Source: Nostoc sp. ATCC 43529
Lineage (GTDB): Bacteria > Cyanobacteriota > Cyanobacteriia > Cyanobacteriales > Nostocaceae
NCBI GenBank assembly: GCA_003326205.1
Contig: LWTK01000094.1
Coordinates: 248,001 to 312,000 of the forward strand
Direction: 5' to 3'
DNA length: 64,000 nt
How positions within the stretch are numbered: position 1 is the stretch's first letter; each line of letters begins with the position of its first letter. The notes beneath the pieces are model-generated. The model was not told the origin of the DNA. It made no database searches and saw nothing but the letters and a program-made list of their open reading frames with translations. Made by a program: the position numbers and the translations under genes. Below are positions 18,195 through 28,184 of this stretch, in pieces.

Positions 18195-19253
18195 ATGGGC
18201 AATTTTAGACGCGTACCCGTTGGGATTGTTGGCGCGTCGGGCTATGGCGGAGTACAGTTAGTACGCCTGCTGATGGATCATCCAGAAGTCGAACTGGTTT
18301 ATTTAGGTGGTGAGAACAGTATCGGAAGATCCTTGGGGGATCTTTACCCTCACTTGGCTCATACAGCTAATCTGCCAATAGAGGCGGTAGAACCAGAAAT
18401 CATTGCTCAACGCTGTGAAGTAGTTTTCCTGTCTTTACCAGATGGTCTGGCTTGGCAAATCGCGCCCACACTGTTGGAAAAAGGGTGTAAAGTACTGGAT
18501 CTGAGTGCAGATTATCGGTTTAGCGATTTGGCAACTTATACAAGTTGGTATGGTATTGAAAGAAACGATCGCTCTACTGCTGTCACAGCTGTTTATGGAT
18601 TACCAGAACTATACCGCGATCGCATTGCCGAAGCCCAACTGATTGGCTGTCCTGGTTGCTATCCCACTGCAAGTCTACTTGCAGTTTCACCACTATTAAA
18701 GCAAGGTTTAATCGTGCCGGAAACAGCGATTATCGATGCCAAGTCCGGCACATCCAGCAGCGGAAGACAAGCCAAAACTAATTTATTATTAGCTGAAGCA
18801 GACAACTCCATCGCAGCTTACAACATTGGCCGTCACCGCGATACCCCAGAAATTGAGCAAATTTGCAGTGATTTAGCAGGTCACGAATTAACGATTCAAT
18901 TTACACCACACCTCATCCCAATGGTGCGCGGCATTTTGGCAACGGTATACGCCACAATGCGCGATCCCGGCCTCGTGCGAGACGATTTGATTACAATTTT
19001 CTCTGCCTTCTACCGCAATTCTCCTTGGATAAAAGTCTGCGGTAGCGGCGTTTACCCCCAGACCAAATGGGCTAACGGCAGCAATCTTTGTTACATCGGC
19101 GTAGAAGTTGACCCGCGCACAGGTCGCGTGATTGTCGTTTCTGCAATTGACAACCTGATTAAAGGCCAAGCGGGTCAAGCGATTCAGTGTTTAAACCTGA
19201 TGATGGGCTGGGATGAAACCTTGGGGTTGCCGAAGTTGGGGTTTTATCCGTGA
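18195..19253 (+). CDS. argC: N-acetyl-gamma-glutamyl-phosphate reductase
   Basis: A 352-residue NADPH-dependent reductase, third step of arginine biosynthesis. N-terminal Rossmann motif VGIVGASGYGGVQLVRLL; catalytic Cys155 in GCPGCYPTA; substrate-binding KSGTSSSGRQAKTN; conserved HLIPMVRGI and the catalytic-domain end NLIKGQAGQAIQCLN. ATG at 18195; the repeat array ends about 75 bp before it. Monocistronic here: the rest of the arg pathway is not in the window. Confidence 0.96.
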   Translation: MGNFRRVPVGIVGASGYGGVQLVRLLMDHPEVELVYLGGENSIGRSLGDLYPHLAHTANLPIEAVEPEIIAQRCEVVFLSLPDGLAWQIAPTLLEKGCKVLDLSADYRFSDLATYTSWYGIERNDRSTAVTAVYGLPELYRDRIAEAQLIGCPGCYPTASLLAVSPLLKQGLIVPETAIIDAKSGTSSSGRQAKTNLLLAEADNSIAAYNIGRHRDTPEIEQICSDLAGHELTIQFTPHLIPMVRGILATVYATMRDPGLVRDDLITIFSAFYRNSPWIKVCGSGVYPQTKWANGSNLCYIGVEVDPRTGRVIVVSAIDNLIKGQAGQAIQCLNLMMGWDETLGLPKLGFYP

Positions 19254-19255
19254 AT

Positions 19256-19338
19256 TAGTTAGGAGTGGATGAGTTAGGAGTGATGAGTTATGAATTAAAA
19301 ACTCCTAACTCCTAACTCTTAACTCCTAACTCCTAACT
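19256..19338. repeat. Heptameric STRR (CTCCTAA / TTAGGAG) between argC and eno
   Basis: TTAGGAG-type units followed by several CTCCTAACTCCTAACT units, opposite in sense, forming a large hairpin between two convergent genes. It could act as a bidirectional transcript end. Confidence 0.8.
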
Positions 19339-20628
19339 CTACTTCGGCCCTAAGCCTACAGCACCAGCATACACGGCGCGATCGCCTAGTTCATCTTCAA
19401 TTCGCAGCAAGCGATTATATTTGGCTACGCGTTCGCTGCGACATAGGGAACCTGTTTTAATTTGACCAGCGCGGGTGGCTACGGCTAAATCGGCGATGGT
19501 TGTGTCTTCGGTTTCACCAGAACGATGGCTGATTACTGAACGGAAACCGTTGCGAGTTGCCAAGTCAATTGTTTCTAAGGTTTCGGTAAGCGAACCAATT
19601 TGGTTGAGTTTAATCAAAATGGCGTTACCGGCTTTTTCTTGGATGCCTCTTTGCAAGCGAGTAGCATTGGTCACAAACAAGTCATCTCCCACCAATTGCA
19701 CCCGCGAACCTAACTTCTGAGTCAGCAATTGCCAACTTTGCCAATCTTCTTCGTGTAAACCATCTTCAATGGAGACAATGGGATACTGGTCAACTAGTTG
19801 TCCGAGGTAATCAATAAATTCACTAGGGGCATGAGGTTTACCATCGTAAACATACTGACCGTTTTTGTAAAATTCGCTAGCTGCTACATCCAACGCCAAA
19901 GCTACTTCTTCACCTGGCTTGTATCCAGCTTTCTCAATGGCAGCAACCAGTAATTCCAAAGCCACCTGATTGGATTCTAAGTTAGGGGCAAAGCCGCCTT
20001 CGTCGCCTACACCAGTCAACAAACCTTTCTCGTCTAATACTTTACTCAGGGTAGCAAATACCTCGGCACCCCAGCGCAAGGCTTCCCGGAAGGAAGTCGC
20101 CCCAACTGGGACAATCATAAACTCTTGAAAATCGACGTTGTTTGCTGCGTGTGCCCCGCCGTTAATCACATTCATCAACGGTACTGGTAGTAAATTTGCT
20201 AGCGGGCCGCCCAAATAGCGATACAGGGGAATTGCTAGAGACTCGGCGCCGGCTTTAGCTGCTGCCAGGGAAACCGCCAAAATTGCATTCGCCCCCAAAT
20301 TGGATTTGTTAGGAGAACCATCGATCGCAATCATTGTGCGGTCTAATAGTTCTTGGTTGAGGACATCCAAATTTAGCAATTTTGGGGCAAATACCTCTTC
20401 GACGTTTTGTACTGCCTTAAGGACTCCTTTGCCGCCATAACGGCTTTTATCGCCATCACGCAGTTCGTGGGCTTCAAAAGAGCCAGTGGAGGCACCACTG
20501 GGAACTTGTGCCAGTCCTACGGCACCGTTGGCTACATACACTTCGGCTTCAATTGTCGGTCTACCCCGTGAATCAAGAACTTCACGAGCTGCGATCGCTT
20601 CAATGGCAGTATCTAGAATGTTACTCAT
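19339..20628 (-). CDS. eno: Enolase (2-phosphoglycerate dehydratase)
   Basis: A 429-residue glycolytic enzyme converting 2-phosphoglycerate to phosphoenolpyruvate, cytosolic. Signature ILIKLNQIGSLTETLETID, magnesium ligands in the ALDVAASEFY, SIEDGLHEEDW and LVGDDLFVTN segments, and SHRSGETEDTTIADLAVA. N-terminus AIAAREVLDSRGRPTIEAEV is canonical. ATG start. A divergent spacer of 343 bp separates it from the kinase. Confidence 0.97.
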   Translation of the reverse strand: MSNILDTAIEAIAAREVLDSRGRPTIEAEVYVANGAVGLAQVPSGASTGSFEAHELRDGDKSRYGGKGVLKAVQNVEEVFAPKLLNLDVLNQELLDRTMIAIDGSPNKSNLGANAILAVSLAAAKAGAESLAIPLYRYLGGPLANLLPVPLMNVINGGAHAANNVDFQEFMIVPVGATSFREALRWGAEVFATLSKVLDEKGLLTGVGDEGGFAPNLESNQVALELLVAAIEKAGYKPGEEVALALDVAASEFYKNGQYVYDGKPHAPSEFIDYLGQLVDQYPIVSIEDGLHEEDWQSWQLLTQKLGSRVQLVGDDLFVTNATRLQRGIQEKAGNAILIKLNQIGSLTETLETIDLATRNGFRSVISHRSGETEDTTIADLAVATRAGQIKTGSLCRSERVAKYNRLLRIEDELGDRAVYAGAVGLGPK

Positions 20629-20971
20629 TTACACTTTGTCCTTTGTTCGACTGTTTTACTTACGCATATAGTCCAGTGGCCTAACCCAATCGTTAGCATA
20701 GGCGTTTAAGGAGCTTTGTCGGCTGAGATTAAAGAATATTTCCAGAGATGTTGTCAATGAATTTTGAATTTTCTCCTTTTGTTTGAAATTACTTTCGTTT
20801 ACCGGATTTTCTCAGTCAATCGTTAAAATTGAGTAAAATTTGGCACTACTAACTATGTAGAAAATTCTCTTTCTGTATATTAAATATATAAATAGTTACA
20901 ATTATTTGTACTATCAAGAAATAATATTCTATGTCAAAATTTCAGGTGAATCGAACACACTGGGAAATCTG
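20629..20971. other. Divergent spacer between eno and a protein kinase gene
   Basis: No gene seen. AT-rich towards the kinase side (20860-20930). It must hold both promoters; I cannot place a -10/-35 with confidence. Confidence 0.5.
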
Positions 20972-22363
20972 ATGATAGGCAAAATCCTGGATGGGCGCTA
21001 CGAAATTATCAGCAAACTGGGAGAAGGTGGTTTTGGTGCTACTTACCTAGCTATTGATAGGAAATTACCTGATAAAGACCAGTGTGTTGTGAAGCACTTT
21101 TCTCCTAAAGCAACGGATATAAATACTTTGTCTCATGCGCGACGGCTATTTGAGACGGAAGCTAAAGTACTCAACCGCTTAGGTAACCATGACCGGGTTC
21201 CACGTTTGTTGGCACATTTTGAAGAAGACCAAAAGTTTTATTTAGTTCAAGAATTTGTTGACGGGTACGACTTGAGTCGGGAAATCAATCGCAACAAACA
21301 GTGGACTGAAGAAAAGGTAATTGCTCTGTTGCAGGATATCTTAGAGCCTTTAGAATTCCTCCATCAGCATCATGTCATTCACCGAGATATTAAACCGTCA
21401 AATTTAATGCGCCGTCAAGAGGATGGGAAAATTGTTCTGATTGATTTTGGAGCAGTCAAACAAATCAGTTCTCAAGGCATGAATATTCAGGGACAAATGA
21501 CAGCAACAGTTGTGGTTGGAACCCCTGGTTATATACCCAGCGAACAAAGCCAAGGTCAACCCAGATTATGCAGTGATATTTATTCAGTTGGAATTATTGC
21601 GATCGAAGCTCTTACTAATTTAAATCCAATGCAATTACCCAGAGATCATCTTACAGGTGAAATCATCTGGCGCGACCAAGCAAAAGTTAGTTCTGGATTG
21701 GCGCAAATTATCGACAAAATGGTCAAATATGACTTCCGGCAAAGATATCACTCGGCAACAGAAGTATTACAAGCTCTGCAACAACTGAAGATAGCTCATC
21801 ATCCTCAAAAATTAGTTTTCCGAAAAAGTTTTATTGGTTTAGGAATAGCGATCGCAGCTACTTTTATTGCCTTTTTATTTATCTTCATCCCGCGTAATAA
21901 TCTTGAAAATTATAATAATGCTGTTTATGGGATCGCCATCAAATATCCTGCAAATTGGGAATACACTGGAACTCCAGACCGCATTACAGGTAATGTAGTG
22001 AAATTTATTTCTCCAAAAGAATCTGCAACAGATAGTTATTTAGAAAACGTTAATTTAATTATTCAAGATTTACCAGAAAATCGCAGAGAGCTAGAGCAAT
22101 TTACTAACTTTTATTTAGATGAAATCCAACAGTCAGATCCAAATACAAAAATTTTAGAACAGGGGAAAACTCAACTCACAAACCGACCTGCCTATCAAGT
22201 AACTTACACTCTTGAAGAGGAAGGAGTAAAAATTCAACGCTTGCAAGTTTGGATGGTCAAAAATAATAAAGCTTATATTATGACTTATACGGCTGATGTT
22301 GCTAAATATTCAAAATATTTACAAACAGCACAAGCTATAATTAATTCCTTAGAAATTAATTAG
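20972..22363 (+). CDS. Membrane-anchored Ser/Thr protein kinase (Hanks type)
   Basis: A 463-residue protein from ATG 20972 (MIGKILDGRYEIISKLGEGG). Chosen over the longer ORF (20906) because the kinase domain starts at once. Glycine loop GEGGFGATY; lysine in CVVKHF; catalytic loop HRDIKPSN (137-144); DFGAVKQ (158-164); APE-like GTPGYIPSEQ. One transmembrane helix at about 288-305 (FIGLGIAIAATFIAFLFIF). The extracytoplasmic C-terminal domain of about 150 residues (YGIAIKYPANWEYTG...LQVWMVKNNKAYIMTYTAD) resembles a PsbP/DcrB-like fold and may sense a ligand. It lies upstream of a COP23 gene and a protease on the same strand. Confidence 0.92.
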   Translation: MIGKILDGRYEIISKLGEGGFGATYLAIDRKLPDKDQCVVKHFSPKATDINTLSHARRLFETEAKVLNRLGNHDRVPRLLAHFEEDQKFYLVQEFVDGYDLSREINRNKQWTEEKVIALLQDILEPLEFLHQHHVIHRDIKPSNLMRRQEDGKIVLIDFGAVKQISSQGMNIQGQMTATVVVGTPGYIPSEQSQGQPRLCSDIYSVGIIAIEALTNLNPMQLPRDHLTGEIIWRDQAKVSSGLAQIIDKMVKYDFRQRYHSATEVLQALQQLKIAHHPQKLVFRKSFIGLGIAIAATFIAFLFIFIPRNNLENYNNAVYGIAIKYPANWEYTGTPDRITGNVVKFISPKESATDSYLENVNLIIQDLPENRRELEQFTNFYLDEIQQSDPNTKILEQGKTQLTNRPAYQVTYTLEEEGVKIQRLQVWMVKNNKAYIMTYTADVAKYSKYLQTAQAIINSLEIN

Positions 22364-22587
22364 CAAATTAATGCTGTTTAATAATTTTTTTGAACGCATA
22401 GGTACGCAAAGGTTCACAGAGGTTTTCTAAAGAGAGAATTGGTATAAGTCTGATTAGGGGTTTAATCAACAGCTTGGTTTATACGTGAATAAATTTTTAC
22501 ATTATTTTACAATGTAATATTGTTGTGGTTTTGTGGTAAATACATAGTATCTATGCTTTCCTCATATCTTAGTGAGAACTACCAACG

Positions 22588-23106
22588 ATGAAACCCCAGC
22601 TATTTTTGCAAGTACTGACAGCAGGTACAATTGCTCTGGGTAGTATTGCTAGCACCACTCCACCCAGTTTTGCTCAAGCTAAAACTTACTTTTGTGAAAA
22701 AAGTAACGATGGCGTATGGACGACATACGCGAAAAACTACAACAATAAGAAGATTCCGGTGATTCGCTGGGTTAAAACTTTAGGCAACTACACTCCAAAA
22801 ATACGCTGCCAAGAAGTATCTTCCAGATTCCAGAGTGCCTATGAAAAAGGTATCTTGAACTACTTGACCTCTGGTATTTCTGGCAATCAAGCTGTGATCT
22901 GCGCGGCTAGCCAATACGGCGGCCCTTGCAGTCAATTACTCTTCACACTGAAATCTCATAAAGACGCAAGTTCAGTACTGCAAAGCCTTGTAGAAATTGG
23001 TTATCGCGCTCGCGGCCCAATTCTGCAATCTGAAGATGCTTCTTCTCAAATATACATTGATATGAGCGTGTTACTGAGCGAAAAAGCACCAGAGGGGCAA
23101 AACTAA
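22588..23106 (+). CDS. COP23-domain secreted protein
   Basis: A 172-residue protein with a signal peptide (residues ~1-30, ending PPSFAQA). The mature part carries the COP23 pattern: FCEKSNDGVWTTYAKN, PVIRWV, a CQEVSSRFQ segment and paired cysteines (ICAASQYGGPCSQLLFTL). COP23 was described as a circadian oscillating protein in a cyanobacterium; the biochemical role is not known. It sits 74 bp before a double-protease/TPR gene on the same strand, suggesting a joint periplasmic function. Confidence 0.82.
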   Translation: MKPQLFLQVLTAGTIALGSIASTTPPSFAQAKTYFCEKSNDGVWTTYAKNYNNKKIPVIRWVKTLGNYTPKIRCQEVSSRFQSAYEKGILNYLTSGISGNQAVICAASQYGGPCSQLLFTLKSHKDASSVLQSLVEIGYRARGPILQSEDASSQIYIDMSVLLSEKAPEGQN

Positions 23107-23179
23107 TACTCAGGTTAGTTAAGTAGCGGAATGCTCGTTAAGCATATTTGTATAGAAATTTGCAAGCGGTAAAAGCAAC

Positions 23180-26100
23180 ATGAAACAAAAATTAATCTTC
23201 AATCGCTCGCGGGCTACGATCGCCTGGATGGGCATACTGTTGACGTTGCCTATACAAACTGTTTATCTGAGCATTTTTTCCCCAACAGTTTATGCTCAAC
23301 AGTCAAATTCTGAGCGATCGCCAGAACAAATCAAACAATTAGCTAGAACTATAACCGTAAAAATTTTATCTGGTGAAAACCGAGGCTCAGGGATTTTACT
23401 CAAAAAACAAGGTCAAACTTATACGGTTATTACCAATCAACACGTTTTAGAATCAGGCAAACCCGTTCAAATTCAAACAGCAGACGGGAAAATATACCAA
23501 GGCAATTTGGTTAAAGGAGTAAACTTTCAAGGCAAGGATTTGGCTTTATTGGAGTTCCGCGCTAGCGGTAACTATAGCTTAGCTGCTTTGGGAAATTTAT
23601 CAACCATCGCAGTTAACGAACCAATATACGCAGCTGGATTTCCCTTTGAGAGGAATCCGTCTCAGTCTCAGGGGTTTGTCTTCAAAGCTGGGCAAATTCT
23701 ATTAGTACCAGACCGAGCTTTTAAAGAAGGATATCAAATAGGCTACAGCAACGAAATTGAAAAAGGCATGAGCGGCGGCCCGATACTGAATCGTCGCGGA
23801 CAAGTAATTGGTATCAACGGTATCCATGCCTATCCGCTTTGGGGAAACCCTTACGTTTATGAAGATGGTTCCCAACCGACCGAAGCTTTACGAGATTTAA
23901 TGAGTCGTTATAGTTGGGGAATTCCCATCCAAACATTTGCTCGGTTGGCTCCTGGCTATACTTCCAAAGAAACCTTACCCGCAGCTAACGCACCGTCTAC
24001 CGCAAGCCTTCCTCCCATCGCCAATGAAGTTAACAACATCGCCGAAGAAATTACGGTGCGAATAGACGTGCCAACTTTACGCGAGTGTAGCGGATCGGGA
24101 ACGATTGTTGCCAAACAGGGAAATACCTACAGCGTCCTGACAGCAGAACACGTTGTTCGAGGATCTCAAAAATGCGATCGCACCGTCTTAGAGATAATCA
24201 CCCCTGATGGCAAACAACATCAAGTCAAGGTGAATGGCGATAATCTCAAAACCGTACCAGAAACAGACTTAGCCATATTACAGTTTACTAGCGAACAAAA
24301 CTACCGCGTCGCCACCATAGCCAACTACGACATAGTTGGAGAAGGTAAATACATTTTTGTTTCTGGGTGGTTGGGCTTAAAACCCGGAATCAGGGAGACA
24401 AAGCGTCAGTTTACAGCTGGGAGTGTCGCATCAAAACAAACTGGGTCTTTTTTCGCTAGAAGTCCATTGTCATTGAGCTACGGGTATGGCTTAATTTATA
24501 CCAATCTCACAGACCAAGGAATGAGTGGCGGCCCAGTGTTAGATATTCGGGGACGCGTCATTGGTATTCATGGCAAAGCAGAAATAGAAGAAATTAAAGA
24601 CAAAGCCGGTCAGCCCCGCTTGATAACATTGGGTTTTAGTTGGGGCGTACCCATCAGCAGCTTTGTTCGTTGGGCACAGTCAGTCGGTATGACACCCGTA
24701 TTGAGAGTGGAAAATAATGCACCACCGCAACTGACACCAGAAGAGACAAAATCAATTCTCCAAGCTTTATTTAAAATAGAGAAACCCAAGGATAATGCTG
24801 ATGCGATCGATTTTCTAAACTATGGCTGGCAACTAGCACGAAACGCACCAGAAAAGCCACTTGGTGAAAATGAAGCAAAAGAGTCCATCAAAGCTATCGA
24901 TCGAGCAATTCAACTTCAGCCTAACTTTTATCAGGCTTGGTATCTCAAAGGTTTCGTGCAGACAACTCGTGAAGAATATCAAGAAGCCTTCAATTCTTTT
25001 GATAAAACCACACAAATCGATCCGAAATTCATTCCTGCTTGGCGTATGCGCGGATTAGTACTTTTAGGATTGGAACGATATCCAGAAGCGTTACAATCCT
25101 TTGAGGAAGTAGCTAAATTAGACCCCGATGATGCTAGCGCTCAGATATTTCGTAGCTTGGCATTAGTTGGATCGAAGCGTTTCCCAGAAGCACTAGAAGT
25201 GTCAAACCAAGCTTTAAAAAAGAATCCTGGTTCTTGGGCGTACTTTGCTCGCGGTTTAGCACGTTTTGGCACACAAGATTTAAAAGGGGCGCTAGTTGAT
25301 TTAAACGAAGCAATTCGTCTCAATCCAGAAGGTCTTGAAGACACAGCCTACTCCCTTCGGGGTAACCTCCGCGCTCAACAGGGAGACTTCAAAGGAGCGC
25401 TAGTTGATTTAAATGAAGCTGTGCGTCTTGACCCAGATGATGCCAACAATTTTAAAAGACGAGCGGAAGTTCGTTATGAACAGAAAGACTACCAAGGGGT
25501 AATAGCGGATTTGAGCGAAGCAATTCGACTCAAACCCAAAGATTTTGAAGCAATCAAAGCTCGTGGGTTGCTTCGTGTTCTACAACAAGACTACAAAGGG
25601 GCGGTAGCAGATTTGAATGAAGCACTTCGTCTCAAACCTGAAGATGCTCAAACTCAAATCATTCTCAAAGGAGCTACTCGCTTGCTACAGTCCAAACCAG
25701 GAGATGTAGAAGCGATAAAAATTCGTGCGCGTATTCGCTTGGAACAGCAAGACTATAAAGCAGCACTAACAGATTATAACGAAGTAATTCGTCTCCAACC
25801 AAAAGATGTAGATGCGATTAAAGCTCGTGGCGGTATTCGTTTGCAACAGCAAGATTATAAGGGAGCGATCGCAGATTATAGCGAACTAATTAAACTCAAG
25901 CCTGACGATCTTGAAGCTTATTACAATCGGGCACAAGCTCAGGCTGAAATTAAAGATTATCAAAAAGCGATCGCAGATTACGACAAAATATTATTTTCTC
26001 AAGAATTCTCTGGTATTGGTGTTCTAGCAGAAATCAATCCTCAAACTAAATTAGCAACAATTTCTAAAGTGTTTGAAAATTCTCCCGCCCAAAAAGGTGG

Positions 26101-26443
26101 CGTGAAAATCGGCGACCAAATCTTAGCAATTGATGGTAAATCAACAGCAAATCTGAATTTAGACCAAGTAATAAAACTGATTCGCGGTCAAACAGGTACT
26201 AAAATCAGCCTGCAAATTAACCGCCCCGGTCAAAATAACTTAAACATTGTTCTGACAAGAACGCCAATTGCAGTTGATAGCAAATTTGCAGATGTTTATT
26301 ACCGTCGAGGTCTTGCTCGTACTCAAATCCAAGATAATCAAGGAGCGCGTCAAGACTTTCAAAAAGCAGCAGACCTGTATAAGCAACAAGGTAAAGCCGA
26401 TGATTACCAAAAGGTGCTAGCAAAAATTAGAGAGCTTCAGTAA
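23180..26443 (+). CDS. Secreted double trypsin-like protease with TPR repeats and a PDZ domain
   Basis: A 1087-residue protein. Signal peptide (~1-40, ending YAQQ). First chymotrypsin-fold domain ~50-260: His in VITNQHVL, Asp in GKDLALLEF, Ser in KGMSGGPIL. Second domain ~285-500: His in LTAEHVV, Asp in ETDLAILQF, Ser in QGMSGGPVL. Both triads are intact. Residues ~530-940 hold about ten TPR units (for example FQTTREEYQEAF-type and QQDYKGAIADYSELIKLKPD). A PDZ domain follows at ~945-1020 (VFENSPAQKGGVKIGDQILA), then a final TPR. Periplasmic quality-control or regulated-proteolysis role inferred. Near neighbours: a membrane kinase and a COP23 protein on the same strand. Confidence 0.9.
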   Translation: MKQKLIFNRSRATIAWMGILLTLPIQTVYLSIFSPTVYAQQSNSERSPEQIKQLARTITVKILSGENRGSGILLKKQGQTYTVITNQHVLESGKPVQIQTADGKIYQGNLVKGVNFQGKDLALLEFRASGNYSLAALGNLSTIAVNEPIYAAGFPFERNPSQSQGFVFKAGQILLVPDRAFKEGYQIGYSNEIEKGMSGGPILNRRGQVIGINGIHAYPLWGNPYVYEDGSQPTEALRDLMSRYSWGIPIQTFARLAPGYTSKETLPAANAPSTASLPPIANEVNNIAEEITVRIDVPTLRECSGSGTIVAKQGNTYSVLTAEHVVRGSQKCDRTVLEIITPDGKQHQVKVNGDNLKTVPETDLAILQFTSEQNYRVATIANYDIVGEGKYIFVSGWLGLKPGIRETKRQFTAGSVASKQTGSFFARSPLSLSYGYGLIYTNLTDQGMSGGPVLDIRGRVIGIHGKAEIEEIKDKAGQPRLITLGFSWGVPISSFVRWAQSVGMTPVLRVENNAPPQLTPEETKSILQALFKIEKPKDNADAIDFLNYGWQLARNAPEKPLGENEAKESIKAIDRAIQLQPNFYQAWYLKGFVQTTREEYQEAFNSFDKTTQIDPKFIPAWRMRGLVLLGLERYPEALQSFEEVAKLDPDDASAQIFRSLALVGSKRFPEALEVSNQALKKNPGSWAYFARGLARFGTQDLKGALVDLNEAIRLNPEGLEDTAYSLRGNLRAQQGDFKGALVDLNEAVRLDPDDANNFKRRAEVRYEQKDYQGVIADLSEAIRLKPKDFEAIKARGLLRVLQQDYKGAVADLNEALRLKPEDAQTQIILKGATRLLQSKPGDVEAIKIRARIRLEQQDYKAALTDYNEVIRLQPKDVDAIKARGGIRLQQQDYKGAIADYSELIKLKPDDLEAYYNRAQAQAEIKDYQKAIADYDKILFSQEFSGIGVLAEINPQTKLATISKVFENSPAQKGGVKIGDQILAIDGKSTANLNLDQVIKLIRGQTGTKISLQINRPGQNNLNIVLTRTPIAVDSKFADVYYRRGLARTQIQDNQGARQDFQKAADLYKQQGKADDYQKVLAKIRELQ

Positions 26444-26500
26444 GTAGGAGGCAGGGGGCAGAGGGCAGGGGGATCAGGGGAGGCAGGAGGGAAAAGCCAG
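26443..26500. repeat. G-rich STRR (GGGGGCAGA type)
   Basis: Purine-rich short units GGCAGGGGGCAGAGGGCAGG directly after the protease stop codon; same flavour as the array inside the GyrA paralogue at 57480-57520. Confidence 0.7.
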
Positions 26501-26577
26501 TTTATATCAGGGTTTTAAACTTTTGTATTTTACGTTTATTACTCATCACTCAGAAGTCAGCACTTTGCTATAAGACC

Positions 26578-27012
26578 ATGCCAAACCTTAAAGAAGATGA
26601 AAACGCCCTGCGTGAGGTGTTGACCCAAGCCAGAATTATTGCTGTTGTTGGTCACTCTGATAAACGCGATCGCACCAGCTATCAAATCGCCCAATTCTTA
26701 CGGCAAGTTGGCTACACAGTGTATCCCGTCAATCCCCTAGTTAAAGAAATTGACGGTAAGCCTAGTTATGCTGCACTTGAGCAGTTACCAGAACCTGCGG
26801 ATATTGTTAACGTGTTTCGCCGTTGTGAGTACTTGGCAGAAATTGTAGACGAAGCAATTGCCGTTAACGCTAAAACCGTGTGGGCACAATTGGGCATTTG
26901 GCATCAACCATCAGCACAGAAAGCTCTAAATGCAGGACTCAACGTGGTGATGGATGCCTGCATCAAAATTGAGTATCTGCGACTCCAAGTAGATTTAGCA
27001 AGGTATACGTAA
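26578..27012 (+). CDS. CoA-binding (Rossmann) domain protein
   Basis: A 144-residue single-domain protein of the CoA_binding_2 family. It shows IIAVVGHSDKRDRTSYQIA (nucleotide-binding turn), YTVYPVNPLVKEIDGKPSYA and the end VMDACIKIEY. Function in cells unknown; related domains occur in succinyl-CoA synthetases. ATG start. A repeat-bearing 134-bp spacer lies upstream. Confidence 0.88.
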   Translation: MPNLKEDENALREVLTQARIIAVVGHSDKRDRTSYQIAQFLRQVGYTVYPVNPLVKEIDGKPSYAALEQLPEPADIVNVFRRCEYLAEIVDEAIAVNAKTVWAQLGIWHQPSAQKALNAGLNVVMDACIKIEYLRLQVDLARYT

Positions 27013-27217
27013 TTTTGCATCCTTCATTATGCGTAGGCAAGCTCAAAAAGCAACGCAGATTGTGATTATTATGCAATTAATCAGCCTAATAGAGATTGTA
27101 TGTGTAGAGATATTGCATACTAAGTCATTGTTTGAGTTACTCGCCTAAACCCTTTTAGAATTAAAACTATTGTGGGGAAATTTTATTACTAAACTAGTTT
27201 TTATTGTGGGAGGAAGG

Positions 27218-28153
27218 ATGAGCCGTCCAATAATTCTTGGTATTGTAGGCGACAGCGCAGCTGGGAAAACAACACTAACGCGAGGAATCGCTCAGGTACT
27301 CGGCCCGGAAAATGTCACGCTGATTTGCACAGATGATTACCACCGCTACGATCGCCAACAACGTGCAGAAATTGGCATCACCGCTCTCCACCCAGACTGC
27401 AACTACTTAGATATTATGCAGCAACACCTGTCGCTACTACGCACAGGACAGCCGATTCTCAAACCAGTTTACAGCCATAAAACAGGCACATTCGAGCCAC
27501 CGCAGTATATTAAACCGAATAAATTTGTGATTATTGAGGGATTACTCGGTTATTCTACCCGCGCCGCCCGCGATTCTTATGACGTGAAAGTTTACCTTGC
27601 ACCCCCTGAAACGCTACGCGCTAACTGGAAAGTCAAACGAGACACCCAAAAGCGGGGCTACACTCCCGAACAAGTCTTGGCAGAACTAGAAAAGCGCGAA
27701 CCAGATTCAGCAGAATTTATCCGTCCCCAGCGGGGATGGTCTGACATAGTTATTAGTTTCTACCCGCCCGCCGAGGAAGAAGATGAAACCAACGGACATC
27801 TAAACGTGCGCTTGGTACTGCGTCCAACAATTCCTCATCCAGATTTCACTACAATTACTAACTCTGGCGGTAATTCCGATTCAGCCATCCGCCTGGGACT
27901 AGACAGGGATATGGGCAAACCCGTAGATGTCCTAGAAGTTGATGGTCATGCCACCTTAGAACAGGTGAATAAGTTAGAGCATATTATCTGTTCTGATATG
28001 CCGCATTTAAGAAGTATTTGCGATCGCGAAAGCAATCCAGAACTTGGCAAAATTGCTGGTACAACTGGGGAAACACTCCAAAGTTACCCTCTAGCTCTTA
28101 CCCAGTTAATAATTACTTACCACATGCTGAAAGCAACGCAAATGTATTTATAA
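27218..28153 (+). CDS. Phosphoribulokinase/uridine-kinase-like P-loop protein
   Basis: A 311-residue protein. ATG 27218 is chosen because GGGAGGAAGG lies just upstream, rather than the longer ORF from 27170. P-loop GIVGDSAAGKTTLTRG at 8-23; DDYHRYDRQQR and HPDCNYLDIMQQHL; KPVYSHKTGTFEPP; VIIEGLLGY as Walker B-like. These match the PRK family. It lacks the GDSGCGKS-type P-loop with regulatory Cys typical of the Calvin-cycle enzyme of cyanobacteria, so it is probably a paralogue with another or secondary role. Substrate unknown. Confidence 0.8.
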   Translation: MSRPIILGIVGDSAAGKTTLTRGIAQVLGPENVTLICTDDYHRYDRQQRAEIGITALHPDCNYLDIMQQHLSLLRTGQPILKPVYSHKTGTFEPPQYIKPNKFVIIEGLLGYSTRAARDSYDVKVYLAPPETLRANWKVKRDTQKRGYTPEQVLAELEKREPDSAEFIRPQRGWSDIVISFYPPAEEEDETNGHLNVRLVLRPTIPHPDFTTITNSGGNSDSAIRLGLDRDMGKPVDVLEVDGHATLEQVNKLEHIICSDMPHLRSICDRESNPELGKIAGTTGETLQSYPLALTQLIITYHMLKATQMYL

Positions 28154-28184
28154 AATATATTTCAGATAAGACCAAAACACTTGT

